From Manis javanica (lineage: Eukaryota; Chordata; Mammalia; Pholidota; Manidae), in contig NC_133169.1 in NCBI RefSeq assembly GCF_040802235.1, forward strand, positions 47,499,034 through 47,563,033: 64,000 nt of DNA, written 5' to 3'. Made by a program: the position numbers and the translations under genes. How positions within the stretch are numbered: position 1 is the stretch's first letter; the number at the start of each line of letters is the position of its first letter. Positions 10,936 through 22,929 of the stretch are shown here, piece after piece. The notes under the pieces are model-generated. The model searched no databases. It saw only the letters and a program-made list of their open reading frames with translations, and was not told where the DNA came from.

Positions 10936-11575
10936 ACGCATAACAGGTGTTAATAAGGATGTAGAGAAATTTGAGCAACCTATCTTTTCAGTGGGTATAT
11001 GAAATGGTTTTGCCACTTTGAAAGACAGGCTTGCAGTTTCCAAATGATTAAATATAGTTATCATATGACATAGTATTTCCAGTCCTAGGTATATAGATAA
11101 AAGAAAACATATGTCTGCAAGAAATTTGTATGTGAATGTTTAAAATAGCATTATTCATAATTACCAAAAAAGTAGAATTAACTAAAATGTTCATTGACTG
11201 ATAAATTAATAAGAAATCAGAGTATTTTCATGTAATAGAATACTATTGGACAAGAAGGAAAAGTAACTTATTGATACATCCTATAACTTGAATGAAACCT
11301 GAAAAACATTACACTCAGTTTAAAAAGGCAATTTATACTGCACATATTGTATGATTTCATTTAGATACAAATATGCAAATCCATAGAGTCTGAAAGTAGA
11401 TTAATGATTCCCTAGAATTAAAAGAAGTTCGAGGAAATTGGGAGTAACTCCTAAAGCATGTTGGGTTTCTTTCTGTGATTAGAAAATGTTCCAAAATTGA
11501 TTGTGATGTTGGTTGTACAACTCTGAATTAAAACAGGAATATATACTTTATATTAATGAATGACATATGAATTAT
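10936..11575 (+). mobile_element. Old L1 3' UTR, sense
   Basis: Diverged but in the right order: 'ggtgttaataaggatgtaga', 'tagtatttccagtcctaggt', 'gcattattcataattacc', 'gtatgatttcatttagat', 'aatccatagagtctgaaagt'. This is the 3' section of an old L1M-type element on the plus strand. Confidence 0.65.
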
Positions 11576-11639
11576 ACATCACTAAGGAACCTTACTTTAT
11601 AATTGCAAGAGTGGCAACTATTGGGAAGTTGTGTCTCAC

Positions 11640-11740
11640 TTCCCCCTCCCCTCCCCTTTGGTAACTGCTAGTCCTTTCTTGGAGTCTGTGAGTCGGCTGC
11701 TGTTTTGTTCCTTCAGTTTTGCTTTGTTGTTGTACTCCAC
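11640..11740 (-). repeat. 101-bp isolated L1 3' fragment
   Basis: This piece, from 'ttccccctcccctccccttt' to 'tgtactccac', is a close copy of 12052-12152 (same length, roughly nine in ten bases equal) but stands alone without the flanking L1 sequence. Confidence 0.75.
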
Positions 11741-11794
11741 TTTAGCAAGAACTCACAGTATGGTGCTGAGGGGAGTATAAACAGCTGAAGATAT

Positions 11795-12305
11795 TTTTAT
11801 TTTTATTTAGGTATCACTGATAGACGCTCTTATGGAGGTTTCACATGCAAAACATTGTGGTTAACATATTCACCCATATTATCAAGCCCCCCACCATACC
11901 CCATTGAAGTCACTGTCCATCAGTGTAGTAAGATGTCCCAGAGTCACTACTTGTCTTCTCTGTTACACTGTCTTCCCTGTGAACCCCAAACACACCATGT
12001 GTGCCAATCATAATAACCCACAATTCCCTTCTCCCTCCCTCTCCACCCAACTTCCCCCTCGCCTCCCCTTTGGTAACCACTTGTCCTTTCTTGGAGTCTG
12101 TGAGTCTGCTGCTGTTTTTTTCCTTCAGTTTTGCTTTGCTGTTATACTCCACAATTGACTGAAATCCTTTGGTACTTTACTTTCTCCACCTGGCTTATTT
12201 CACTGAGCACAATACCCTCCAGCTCCATCCATGTTGTTGCAAATGGTAGGATTTGTTTATTTCTTATGGGTTAATAATATTCCATTGGGTGTATATACCA
12301 ATCTT
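11795..12305 (-). mobile_element. LINE-1 3' end, antisense, 5'-truncated
   Basis: The younger L1 3' end style of this genome: 'aggtatcactgatagacgct', 'gaggtttcacatgcaaaac', 'cacccatattatcaagcccc', then the pyrimidine-rich 3' UTR and the end of ORF2 ('cctggcttatttcactgagc'). It is cut off at about 12305 after 'tattccattgggtgtatata'. Confidence 0.8.
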
Positions 12306-13690
12306 GGATGAAGATATTTTTAGAAACAAAATTCTTCAGTATGGGAGAATAGCTAAGGTGCTTATGGATAAGGGCATGAATAAATAACGTGTGGCCCATG
12401 CTATGAGGTGTAATGCTATAAGAACAGAAGAAACAGATATACTTAGGCAGCTTTCAGTGACCCATTGGGGTTAAATCAAAACAGAAAGTGACACTTTTTA
12501 GTAACTATTCTTTGAATTAACAAAACACAGATACATGGATAGACATATTAATATAAATTCAGACCTAGCAGCAATTGTATTTGAAAGAGAAGAGCTGGTG
12601 GGTTTTGCTCAATTAGGGTCTGGAACAATGACCACAAAACTTTGTTAATTTTAAGATTTAATTCTGAGATTAGCATGTGGTTATCTATATATCAAAACAT
12701 CATGGAAATAGTAAACACCCTTTTTCCTAATTATAAATTCCCCTCTACTCCTGGAACAAAAATACTTAACTCAACACTGAAATAAGCATTATACAAGTAA
12801 AATTCATCCAGAGTTAAGGCTTTCTAAGATTTTGAGGGGAAAATCTATTTTCTAACTGATCAGGATTGTTCATGTGTGTTCCACTCTGTACTTTTCTCTG
12901 TGATATGAATTGTCACTCATTTTACTGTCCTGAATTTGGATTCTCCAAACCCCAGCCATCATATGTTATCCACATTCAATGTACGGAAACATAAGTGACT
13001 CCATTCAACTCCCTTACGGCCAGGCTCTCATTCTTCATCCTATAAATATTATTTATGTTATGTATTAGAACATTATCAGAAGTTTGTGTTTCTTATGCTA
13101 ACGTGTGTTCTCCACACACTATTTGTGTGAATTGTCCATTTTGATTTTTTTATGGCTACAATAAAGTAATTATCTGCTTGTGAAGCATTTGTCCCAAATA
13201 TCTTCTTTCTCTTTGACGTTAACTCTGATGAATGCGAAATCTGAAATTTATTTTATGTTTACGCACATGAACAGACTTGTTTAAGTAGAGATATTTCTCT
13301 CTTCTCATAAAATTATAGACTGTGTTTATGCAAAAAATCCTATACTGACAAAGTATCAAAGAGAAAAATTATTATTCTTTGGAAAAATGTAAAAAAGGCA
13401 TCTTTTCACAATTAGATGAATTTTTATCAAATATTTGTGACCAAATCAATGTATAAATGGGGAAATAACTCATATTGTTCCAGGCCTTTATGACTTACAA
13501 AACAGTGGGAATATAAACAATGATTCACTACATGACACATAAATTACATTCAAAAGAGTGGGTGTAAGAAATAATCATTCATTTTATTCAAGCAAAACTT
13601 TTGTTCATATGATTACTAGTAATTTATGTATACATCATTCTCCATTTTTTAATAAAAATAAATGAATAATACTTTAAGATAATACAGTTT
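12306..13690. other. Intergenic, AT-rich, nothing recognised
   Basis: No significant open frame, no recognisable repeat and no RNA gene. Lies downstream of the broken olfactory receptor on its 3' side. Confidence 0.45.
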
Positions 13691-13701
13691 GTGTGGTATA
13701 A

Positions 13702-14684
13702 TTATTTTCCCAAATTGATTATTGAAATATTAATTTCCAGTAAGAAAAGCTCTTCCTGGGACCTGCACCTATTTATTAAACACTGTTCCCCAAGCACTTT
13801 AATCTCCCTGTTTCTCAGGCTGAATATGATAGGATTTGTGAGGGGGGCTCCGTGGTGTAGAACATGGCCATGAGCTGGGTTTGAATGGTTGACACATTTG
13901 AGACAGGACCCTATACGGCAAATAATCCAGAAATTGCAAACAGAATAAAAGTAGCTATCTGTGGGGAGCATGTCAATAGGGCTTTGTTCTGGGCTTCTAC
14001 AGAATTCCTCTGGAGCATAGCTAAAAGAATGTGAACATATGAGGTGAAAAAATTGACAGAGAATAGTAAAAAAATGACAGCACTCACAGCAAGGGCCACA
14101 GACTCAGAAAATTGGACATCTGAAGATGATAAGTGCATGATTTGAGGCACATCACAGATATATTGATGGATCACATTGGACTCTGTGAAGGGAAGCCTAA
14201 ACATAGCCCCTGTGTGGACAGCAGAATAAACCAGGCCACTGGCCCATGAGACACCTGCCACCTGTGTGCACATATGTGGGGTCATGGTGAGCCCATAGTG
14301 TGGAGGGTGGCAAATGGCCACATGGAGATCGTAGGACATGACCACAAGGAAGAAGATCTCTGTGGACCCAAAGAAAATAAATAGGAAGTTCTGAACAGCA
14401 CAAGCTGTGAGAGAAATCAGTTTACTGCCTTTTAGAGAATTTGCAATTGAACTGGGGACAGTAACTGAGATGTAACCAAAATCTATGAGGGATAAATTGC
14501 CTATAAAGAAGTACACTGGTGAGTGAAGGTGTGTGTCCATAACAATGATGGTAAAAGTGAGAAAATTTCCAGCTAAGACTCCCAGGTAAATCATTAAAAA
14601 CAGTAGACCTTGCAAGACTTGGAGTTTCTAGGAGCTTGAGATGTCCATGAGGAGGAATTCCCTGAAGAGGGTGGAGTTCTCCAT
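13702..14684 (-). pseudogene. Olfactory receptor pseudogene, OR14-like
   Basis: A single-exon seven-transmembrane odorant receptor that in working form would signal through Golf in olfactory neurons. The start MENSTLFREFLLMD is at 14684. TM1 and the TM2 approach follow (MIYLGVLAGN, HLHSPVYFFIGNLSLIDFGY, ISVTVPSSIANSL), then the TM3 end (MSYDLHVAICHP), TM5/6 (SSDVQFSESVALAVSAVIF, NKALLTCSPQ) and the TM7 motif NPIIFSLRNREIKV. The wording is closest to family OR14. Breaks: TAG at 14630-14628 just before TM1; TAG at 13913-13911 after the TM6 segment; a one-base deletion near 13845, before NPIIF, that shifts the TM7 frame. The MAYDRYVAIC box reads MSYDLHVAIC, losing the DRY arginine. The 3' end is imprecise. 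Clearly dead. Confidence 0.85.
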
Positions 14685-14699
14685 GTTCACTAACATGCT

Positions 14700-15980
14700 C
14701 TTGCAACTTGTAGTCTATGGATATAGTGATAAGAGGTTCCTACAAGCAGAACTTTAGAGGACAAAACTCTTCATATGATCTACAAGCCCTGAAATGACTT
14801 GATTTATAGACTTTATGCATATCACATGTCTAATGGTTATAGAATTAGGATGTAGTAATAAATTTATAAAATGAAAGGCTTTTATTATAGGAAAACATGA
14901 AAATGCTAATAACACTGAATGGTATCACTGTACCTTGGCAGTTTGGTTTTCCTCAATCTGATAAAACAATCAAACTGCAATCCCATAAGGAAATAAGCAT
15001 GAAGAGCAAAAACAGATATCCCTGAAGAATGAGATGAGAGGTCTCTCTTCCTGCAATGAGCACTTGTGCAGACAGACTGATGAAATGCCCAATTTCATTA
15101 CTCTTCAGTTCAATTCAGTGAGCATCATCCAGATAGTTCTTTCTTGGAGGTGTGTTTGCGCTCTAAGCACAAGAATACATGTGTCTCAGGACTGTCTGAC
15201 GTGTTTGGTGAATGCTTTCTGAATTACACAGCTGTACTTGTATCTCTGACCATCCTCAGGGGAAGTAATTGCAGCCTCCCGAAAAGGGGCAGGTCCTCTA
15301 TGCCTTGTTTTCCATAGGCATTTTGGACAATCCATTGAGATTAATTAGACTGGCAAGAGTATGATTTTTAGGAGATAAATTTAGAGTAGGGATTTGTAAA
15401 GTTTAAAAAAGTATAAGCTCCTAAAAATGGCTTATGAATCACTGGTGGCTAAATCACTATATAACATATGGACAATATAAAATATGTGTTAAAAATGTGC
15501 AGTAGAACTGCATCAATGAGTTCAACTCTCACTGTAATAACAAGATTAAGAGAAACTTTCTGAAAGTCTCAAAATCATCACAATTAATGGCTCATGCAAT
15601 AACGTTGAAAATTGGAAGCCACAGAATGAGAAAGGAAACTTGCTATTACAGCACAATTTAAGCTCCTAATCTAATGCTTAGGACAGTGTCTGATGGCTGA
15701 CCCATGACGAGCTCTAATAAAAAATGATAAACAGACAAAAATGTCACAAAGTGATAGAAATCTATGGGATAAATTTAGAGAAAATAAAGTCACTGTGTGG
15801 AAAAGGACATAGGAGAGGGTCTCCAGTGACTCCCTGATCAGGGGAGATGGAGGAAAGTTACTGATGTCCCCAAGCCGAGCAGTGAAGAGAAGAAAGCTTC
15901 ATTGAAAGATGTGCGGGGTTCAGGAGAAGATCCCCCTTCTTGAATTAATGTGAGGATGAGTTCCCAGGCCCATACAGGTT
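14700..15980. other. Intergenic upstream of the OR14-like pseudogene
   Basis: Nothing recognised. An olfactory-receptor 5' non-coding exon could lie here but cannot be seen from sequence alone. The short open frame at 15034-15222 has no supporting feature. Confidence 0.4.
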
Positions 15981-15984
15981 GTGA

Positions 15985-18130
15985 GTCTTGGTTTTTACAA
16001 ACAACAAAACTGAAGAATTCATTTCAGATTGTTTCATATGCAGTAAGGGCTTGGATCAATATTTTAAAATAACTAGACCAACACTGAACATTGCTTCAGA
16101 GCAGCCTAACAAGACACAGCAACAAGTACAAAGCAGGTTCAAAATAATTGCCTGTGTCCCAGAAAAATTCTGAAGTCTGTTCATAGGAGTACAAATATAT
16201 CCAGGACATGAAAATAAAAAAGAATACTTTCTGGAATCCAAAATAACAGGAATGCAGTAAAGCAACAAAACACCACGCATAAAGGAAATAATCAATCAAG
16301 CTAAAAGAATAAAGAGTTAACAGTTGTTTCTATTAGAAGCCCAGGCACAAAAATTGTATTGTATATGCACCCTATGTTCCCAAGTTAAGGATACTGGTCA
16401 TAGCAGCATAGCTGTTTGATACTGCCTGTTGGGAAGCACATGAGACATATATAGAACATCACATCAAACAGAGACATAGTACAAAACCTTCTCAAGCACA
16501 CATAGAATAAATCATAGGTTAAGTACCTTCTAGGATAAATAATATATTAATTACAAAACAATTCTTAGGAAAATAAAGAAGACTAAAATAATACCAAGTA
16601 TCTTTTTCAAACAGTGGAATGAAACTACAGTAAATAACAGGAAGAAAACTGGTAAATTCAAAAGTCAATGAAAACCAAATGCAACATTCCTGAACAAAAA
16701 ATAGACCAAGGAAGGAATCAAAATAGAATAAACATATTTTGAGACAAATGAAAATGGAAATACAATATACTAAAACTCATAGGATGGTGCAAAAGCAGAT
16801 CTACCAAGGAACTTAACAGAAATAATTTCATAGATAAAGAAAAAAATCAAATAAACAAACTTTATATAACAAATAAAAAAGATTTTAAAAATTAGCAGAA
16901 GGAAGGCAATAAATATTAGAGCAGACATAAATTCAGGACAGGAAAAGAACAGGAAAGTTTAACAAAACAGTTGGATCTTGAGAAGGTATACCAAAATAAC
17001 TTTAAAGTACATTAACCTAGAAAAACAGACAAGAAAAAATATGTAAAATTTCAAATAAATGAGCAATTATAAGTGATACTATAGAAATAGGATCGTGACA
17101 CTTCTATGAATAACTATTTATGACAAGAAATTAAACAACCTACAAAAATGGAAAAATCCTAGAAATACGTAATCTACCAACAATTAACCATGAAGTAATA
17201 GGGAATCTGAACAGATCCATGAGTAAGAGTAATAAAAACTTGCCAATAATGAAAACCCAGGAATAAATAGTTTCACTGGTGAATTCAACCAAACAGTTAA
17301 AAAAGAAATAATATCAATTCTTCTTAAAATCTTTCAAAAAATTAAGAGGAGGGAAAGCTTCCAATATCATTTTATGAAGCCAGGGTTACTGTGTTAAGAA
17401 CACTACTATAAAAAAATAAAATTCAATTTCTCAGATAAATATGCATGCAAAAATTCTCCAAAATTTATTAGCAGACTAATTCAATAACATATTAAAATGA
17501 TCATACACCAGGATCAATTAGGTTTGAACCCTAGGGTGTAAGAATTACTAAAGTACAGAAATCAGTAAATGTGATACATTGTATTAATGGAGTAAAACAT
17601 AAAATCTTATGATCATCTCAAGAGATGCAGAAAAAAATCACTTTATAAAAGACAAGATTCATCCATAATAAAAACTACTAATAATGAAATAGAGAAGAAA
17701 TGTACCTCAACATAATAAATACCATCTATGACAAGCCCCAACTAAAATCATAATCAGCGGGGAAAGTTGAAGCTTTTCCTCTAAGAACAAGAACAATAAA
17801 AGAATGTCTACTTTCACCACCACTATTCATGATAGTAATGGATGTCCTAGTCAGAGCAAGCTGGAAAGAAGGAAGAAAGGACTTTAAATCAGAAAAAAAG
17901 ACAGGTAAAATTGTCTTTGTTTTCAGGTGACATGATTTTATATACAGAAAAGCCTAATGACTCTTCCACAAAAGTGTTTATCTAATGAAATAATAGAGTA
18001 AAATTGAAAGATATAAACCATTCAATTAAATCACATTTCTGTATATCAACAATGAATTATCTGATAAAGAAAACTACTCCCACTGTCAATAGTAAGAAAA
18101 ATCATAAAATATTTGGAAGTTAAACTAGTA
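15985..18130 (+). mobile_element. LINE-1, old, sense, with ORF2 relic
   Basis: The part up to about 16430 looks like the 5' end of an old L1 (for example 'ggagtacaaatatatccagg'). ORF2 sequence follows. RT-domain phrases include 'gatcatctcaagagatgcag', 'ctttcaccaccactattcat' and 'gatgtcctagtcagagcaag', with late-RT text 'catttctgtatatcaacaat'. Stops and frameshifts are everywhere. Confidence 0.7.
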
Positions 18131-18139
18131 GGTCTGTCA

Positions 18140-18245
18140 CTCTTATATATTACATATAATTTATTTATTGTATGTAATAATTTATATATAAATAAATTAT
18201 AAATTATTTATTATAGACAATAAATTTAGTATACACAGGATAGGG
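18140..18245. repeat. AT-rich, partly palindromic stretch
   Basis: Alternating ATTTATTT, TATATAAATAAATTATAAATTATTTATTATAG-like text that could fold on itself. Probably degraded simple sequence in the L1. Confidence 0.5.
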
Positions 18246-18369
18246 ATGATGGTAGGTTATACACTGAAGAATGTAGTATCGGAACCTGAAGGCATATGAA
18301 TAGAAACTATACAAAATAAGACATAAATCATTTAGGAAACTAGAAAAATGTCAACTGAATGAAGATATA

Positions 18370-18381
18370 TAGTTATATATG

Positions 18382-18414
<33 letters not shown>

Positions 18415-18425
18415 ATATATAGACA
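18370..18425. repeat. (TA)n(TG)n microsatellite
   Basis: 'gtatatatatatata' followed by a run of tg and then 'tatatata'. Confidence 0.9.
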
Positions 18426-18839
18426 TATCATTGTATATAGATATGTAAATCTGTAGTTCAAAAAAAAGAAGAGTAAAGAATAATGGCAGAGATATGTTTG
18501 AAAAATAATGAACAGATTTATACAAATGTGATTATGTTAAATTCACATTTCTAAGAACAATGCATTGCAAATACTAGAAACATGAAGAAAATTTCACCAA
18601 TTCAAAAAATAGTGAAATGATTCAAAACAAGTGATAAAGGGAAAGTCGAAAAGAGAAAAGACACAAATAGAAGAAAAAAGAAACTGCTATACATATAGAA
18701 TAAATATAGAAGGAAAATATATTTCTCATTAAAATAATACAAGCTAGAAGACAGTTCTTTCATAAGAATTTTGTATTTTTACATATCTTCACAGTAGATA
18801 AATAAGTAAAAATTATCCCTGGAAATATATCGTGAAAAA

Positions 18840-19990
18840 TACAAAGCAAAAGCTATGTCATGGAAGACATTAGAGTGAAGAGCCCCAGGAGTCAGTCCCT
18901 CCACCAAAGAATAAATATTCAGCTAAAGGCGTTTGTTAGAAATAACTATTTTCAAGCACCAGACCCTAGTCGACCACTTGCGGCATTCCGGAACATGCTT
19001 GATGAAGAACAAGGCTGGTAAATTTTGGTGAGTTTCATTTTTTACATGGGGGCAATCAACCCCAATTCCCCATCCCATATCAGGTATGCATGGAAATATG
19101 ATGTATGTTCCTACTGTAGGCTGTAGATGCCAAATTAGGTAATAAGGACTGTTCCATTCAAGAAACACGAATATATGCTTTGTTTGACATTTGTGGTTCA
19201 CTAGTGGACAAGCTTGGTGTAACCACTGTTTTAATAACTACTCTTAAATAACTTCTTGGCCAGCATGTGATGAAAAATGTGCTTAACTTCACCAATCCAG
19301 TGAGAAACAAGGAACATTATTCTGGAGTCAATACAGTACAATGTTCAAAATATCCAGATTTCAACAAAACATTATAAACATTATCAATCACAGTCAGAAA
19401 TGTACACCTTAGTCACAAGAAGTACAAAATACGGTCCTTCCTGGTAGAGCTACATCTTTGGATTCTTTTTTTAGTACAAAAGCTAGTATTATTTTGTTGA
19501 CTTATAATACATTATTTGTGTCCTATATTATTTAAATGACAAAAGCATAAAGCAATGGCAATAAATGTATGTTAATGACGATACAGTGTGTAAAGTTTAT
19601 TTAAGACAGTAATAACACAATTATGGGAAGAAGGAGCTGGATAAGAAGATAATTAATTCATGTTATTGAACCTGTTGATATAAATTCAAACTTCCTTGGT
19701 ATAAATTTAAGACATTATTTGTAATCCCCTTTGTAAACATTAGTGAACAATTTGAAAATATGCAGAATGGAAAATGAAAAGGAAAGAATAAAAATAGTAT
19801 ACTAAAAAATTTATGAAACACAAGAAAGGCAGTATTGGAGGACTCAAGGGGGAGAAGGCATAACAAGTACAGAGAACAAGTAGCAAAATAATAGAAGTAA
19901 ATTCATCTCTATTGAAAATTATTTTAAGTATAAAAGAATTAAGCTACACAATCAAGACAGAAATTGGAATAATAAAAAGTTAAAAATAAC
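18840..19990 (+). repeat. Probable old L1 5' region, sense
   Basis: Phrases such as 'aatatccagatttcaacaaa' (about 19350) and 'gaagaacaaggctggtaa' resemble the 5' part of old L1M elements, before ORF2-like text begins near 19990. From about 19470 to 19980 I recognise nothing specific. The minus-strand open frame 19201-18923 has no motif. Confidence 0.4.
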
Positions 19991-22130
19991 AGGAACTAAC
20001 CATTCACAGTTTATAAGAGATTCACTTTAGACCTAAAGATACAAATAGGTTGAAAACCAATGGATAGAATAAGATATACTTTGAAAATAGTAACCAAAAT
20101 TGAACCTGAAAGTCAATACTAATATCAAATAGAATCAAAGTAAAATTGTTATGAGAGAAAACAGTAAATGAAATGTTGATAAACATTTTAATTCATCAAG
20201 ATATGAAGATTATAAACTTTTCTGCACCACATAACAGAGCCAAGAAAAGAATGAAACAAGTATTCACAGAGCTAAAAGGAGAAATAGACGGCTGTACATG
20301 AAAGTTGGATATTTCAATATACTATTCTCAAAAGTGGATAGAACACCTAAATAGAAAATCAACAAAGAAATAGAGGGCTTGAACAATATTATAAATGAAC
20401 TAGACATGAGTAATATAGACATAAATTTCCATCTCCAAATAGAATACTTCTTTTTCTCATGATCATGGGACATTTTACATGATTTATCATATTTTATACA
20501 TTAAAACAACTTTAATATTTAAATATTATTTTTGAAAGTATCTTCTCAGATGACAATAGGATAAAATTAGAAAGAAAAAAGAAGTAAATCTGAAATATTT
20601 ATAAATATATGATAATTAACTACACTCTCAGGAAAACCAGTGTCAGAGAAGAAATTACTAGTGAAATTAGAGAATAATTTTATTAAAATGAAACTAAACA
20701 GCCTGTCATACTCATGGGATTCACTTAAAGCAAAGCTCAGAGAGAAAATTACAGCTTTCAAGAACTATATTAAAAAGACAAGAGATCTTTTATCAATAAA
20801 CTGAAGTTATACCTTGGAAACTAGGGAAAAGAAAGAAACAAATAGAGCTTAAAGCCAGAAGAAGAAAATAACAAAGATTAAAGAAAAGATAAAACAGTGA
20901 ATTGAACAATAGAGAAAAATCAGTAAGACTAAAAGTTGATTATATACAAAAATTTTTCTAAAAATTGTGAAAAACATAAATACAGAATCTAAAAATATTT
21001 TTTAAATTCTCTTCAAAAAATGCCAAAACCTTAATGGCAATGTCTTTGACATTGGCAATGATTTGTGGAAAATGACATCAAGGCAAGGACAACAAAGAAA
21101 AAAAATCCACAAGTAAGACTTCATGAAAAATTTTTAAATTTTGCACATGGAAGAGAATGACAGCAGAGTAAAAAGGCAAGTACAAAATGGGAGAAAATAT
21201 TTGCAAATCAATATCTCACAAGGGATTAATGCTAAGAATATGTAGATACTTCCAAAAGTATACAACAGAAAGAACTCAGTCAAAAATGGGCAAGGGATTT
21301 GAAGAGCCTTTTCTTCAAGAATATAAACAAATATAAGTAACAGAAAAGATACACAACATCACTTGCCATTAAAGAATTACAAGTCAAAGTGATAATGAGC
21401 CATCAAAGCAAAAATTACATAATATTGACTGTTGATGAGGCTGTGGAGAAATAAGGAAATATATCCTGTTAGCAGGAACATAAAATGGCACAAACACCAT
21501 GGAAAACAGTGCAAGACTTTATCAAAGGTTATTTATTTTTTTAACAAAAATACAAAAATAGAATTACCATATGATGGAACAATTCCCCTTCTGGGCATGT
21601 ATCTAAACAATGGAAAGCCAGGTCATGAAGAGAGATCTGTGTGCATGTTTTCACCAGCATTATCCACAACAGCTGAAACATGGAAATGTCATGTGTCCCA
21701 CAGATGAGTGTATTAAAAAATGTGGCACATAACTAAAATGGAATACTCTGTAACAGTAAAAATGGAGGAAATTATGTCATAGAGTACGACATGGATAAAC
21801 CTCGAGAATGTGATTCCAAGGGAAATAAGTCAGTAACAAAAACATACACTACATGAATCCACTTATACGAGATACTGACAGTAGTAAAATCACAGACAGA
21901 AAGTAGGCTGATGATCGTCAGTTGTCAGGGCCAAAGCATGGGAGTCAGGGCTGAATGGGTTTTCAGTTTTCCCAGATGATAAACGTAATGGGATGGATGG
22001 TGATGGTTTCCCTGCAGTAGGAACGTTGTAGGAACTCTGACCTATGCAGTTAAAAATGGTTAAGATATTAAATTTAGTTATGTGAATTTTACTACATTAA
22101 AAAATGAACAGATCAACAAAGTTGACAAAC
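19990..22130 (+). mobile_element. Old LINE-1, sense: ORF2 fragments and 3' UTR
   Basis: 19990-20990 contains endonuclease/RT-like text ('tataagagattcactttaga', 'gacctaaagatac'). From about 21120 it passes to ORF2-end and 3' UTR wording ('gaggctgtggagaaataagg', 'agaattaccatatgatg', 'attatccacaacagctgaaa', 'ggaatactctgtaacagt', 'gaaagtaggctgatgatcg'). Heavily decayed. Confidence 0.65.
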
Positions 22131-22900
22131 TCTAATTGGACTGACTAAAAAAGGAGAGAGAAGATGCAAATAACAGCAAAAAAGAAATTGGGGGCACTAC
22201 TGCAAGTGGGCGGGAAATTAGAGAAATTCAATGATTACAAGAGAATGCGATGAACACACAACTGCCAACACATTTGATAATTTAGATGAAATGGACAAAT
22301 TCCCCCAAAAATGTATATTACTACTATAGGCACAAGAAGACTTATAAAATATTAGTGAAAAAAAAATATTAGTGGACATATAACACAAGAGATTGAGTTA
22401 GTACTTAAAAACCTCTCTACCAAACTAGTGCAAATCAGATATCTTTGCTGGCATAGTCTAACCAATAATTCAGAATTAAGATCAATGGTGCTCTACATCA
22501 TCAAAAAGAAAAGAAAAAACAAAAGATTGACAAGAACTCTTCCTAGTTCTTTGTACAATGCCTGAATTACACTGACAATAAAGATAGAAAATGGTATCAA
22601 GAGAAAAGAACACAGCAAAGTAATATGTTTTATGAATGTTAATATGAAAATGCTCAAAAAATACAAGTGTTTGAACCCAAGAGTATACACCATAAGACAA
22701 TGTTTAGGGATTTAGTTTAGGATTGCAAAGGTTTTTCAAGGCATTAAATCAATCAATGTAAAACACAAAAACAGAATGAAGGGAAAAAAATTCAACACAT
22801 TAAAAAAATGAATTATATAAAATTACACACTATAATAAAAATAGTCAATAAGCTAGAACTAGAAAGCAAGTTCTTTAAAACAATACAAGACATTTAATAT
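22131..22900 (+). repeat. Further L1 ORF2 fragment, sense
   Basis: Text such as 'taattggactgactaaaaaa' and 'gataatttagatgaaatgga' is early-RT L1 ORF2. It is a separate fragment because it repeats part of the ORF2 order after a 3' UTR. The minus-strand open frames here are antisense shadows. Confidence 0.55.
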
Positions 22901-22929
22901 ACCCAAGGCAAATTTTTTATAGTATTTCT

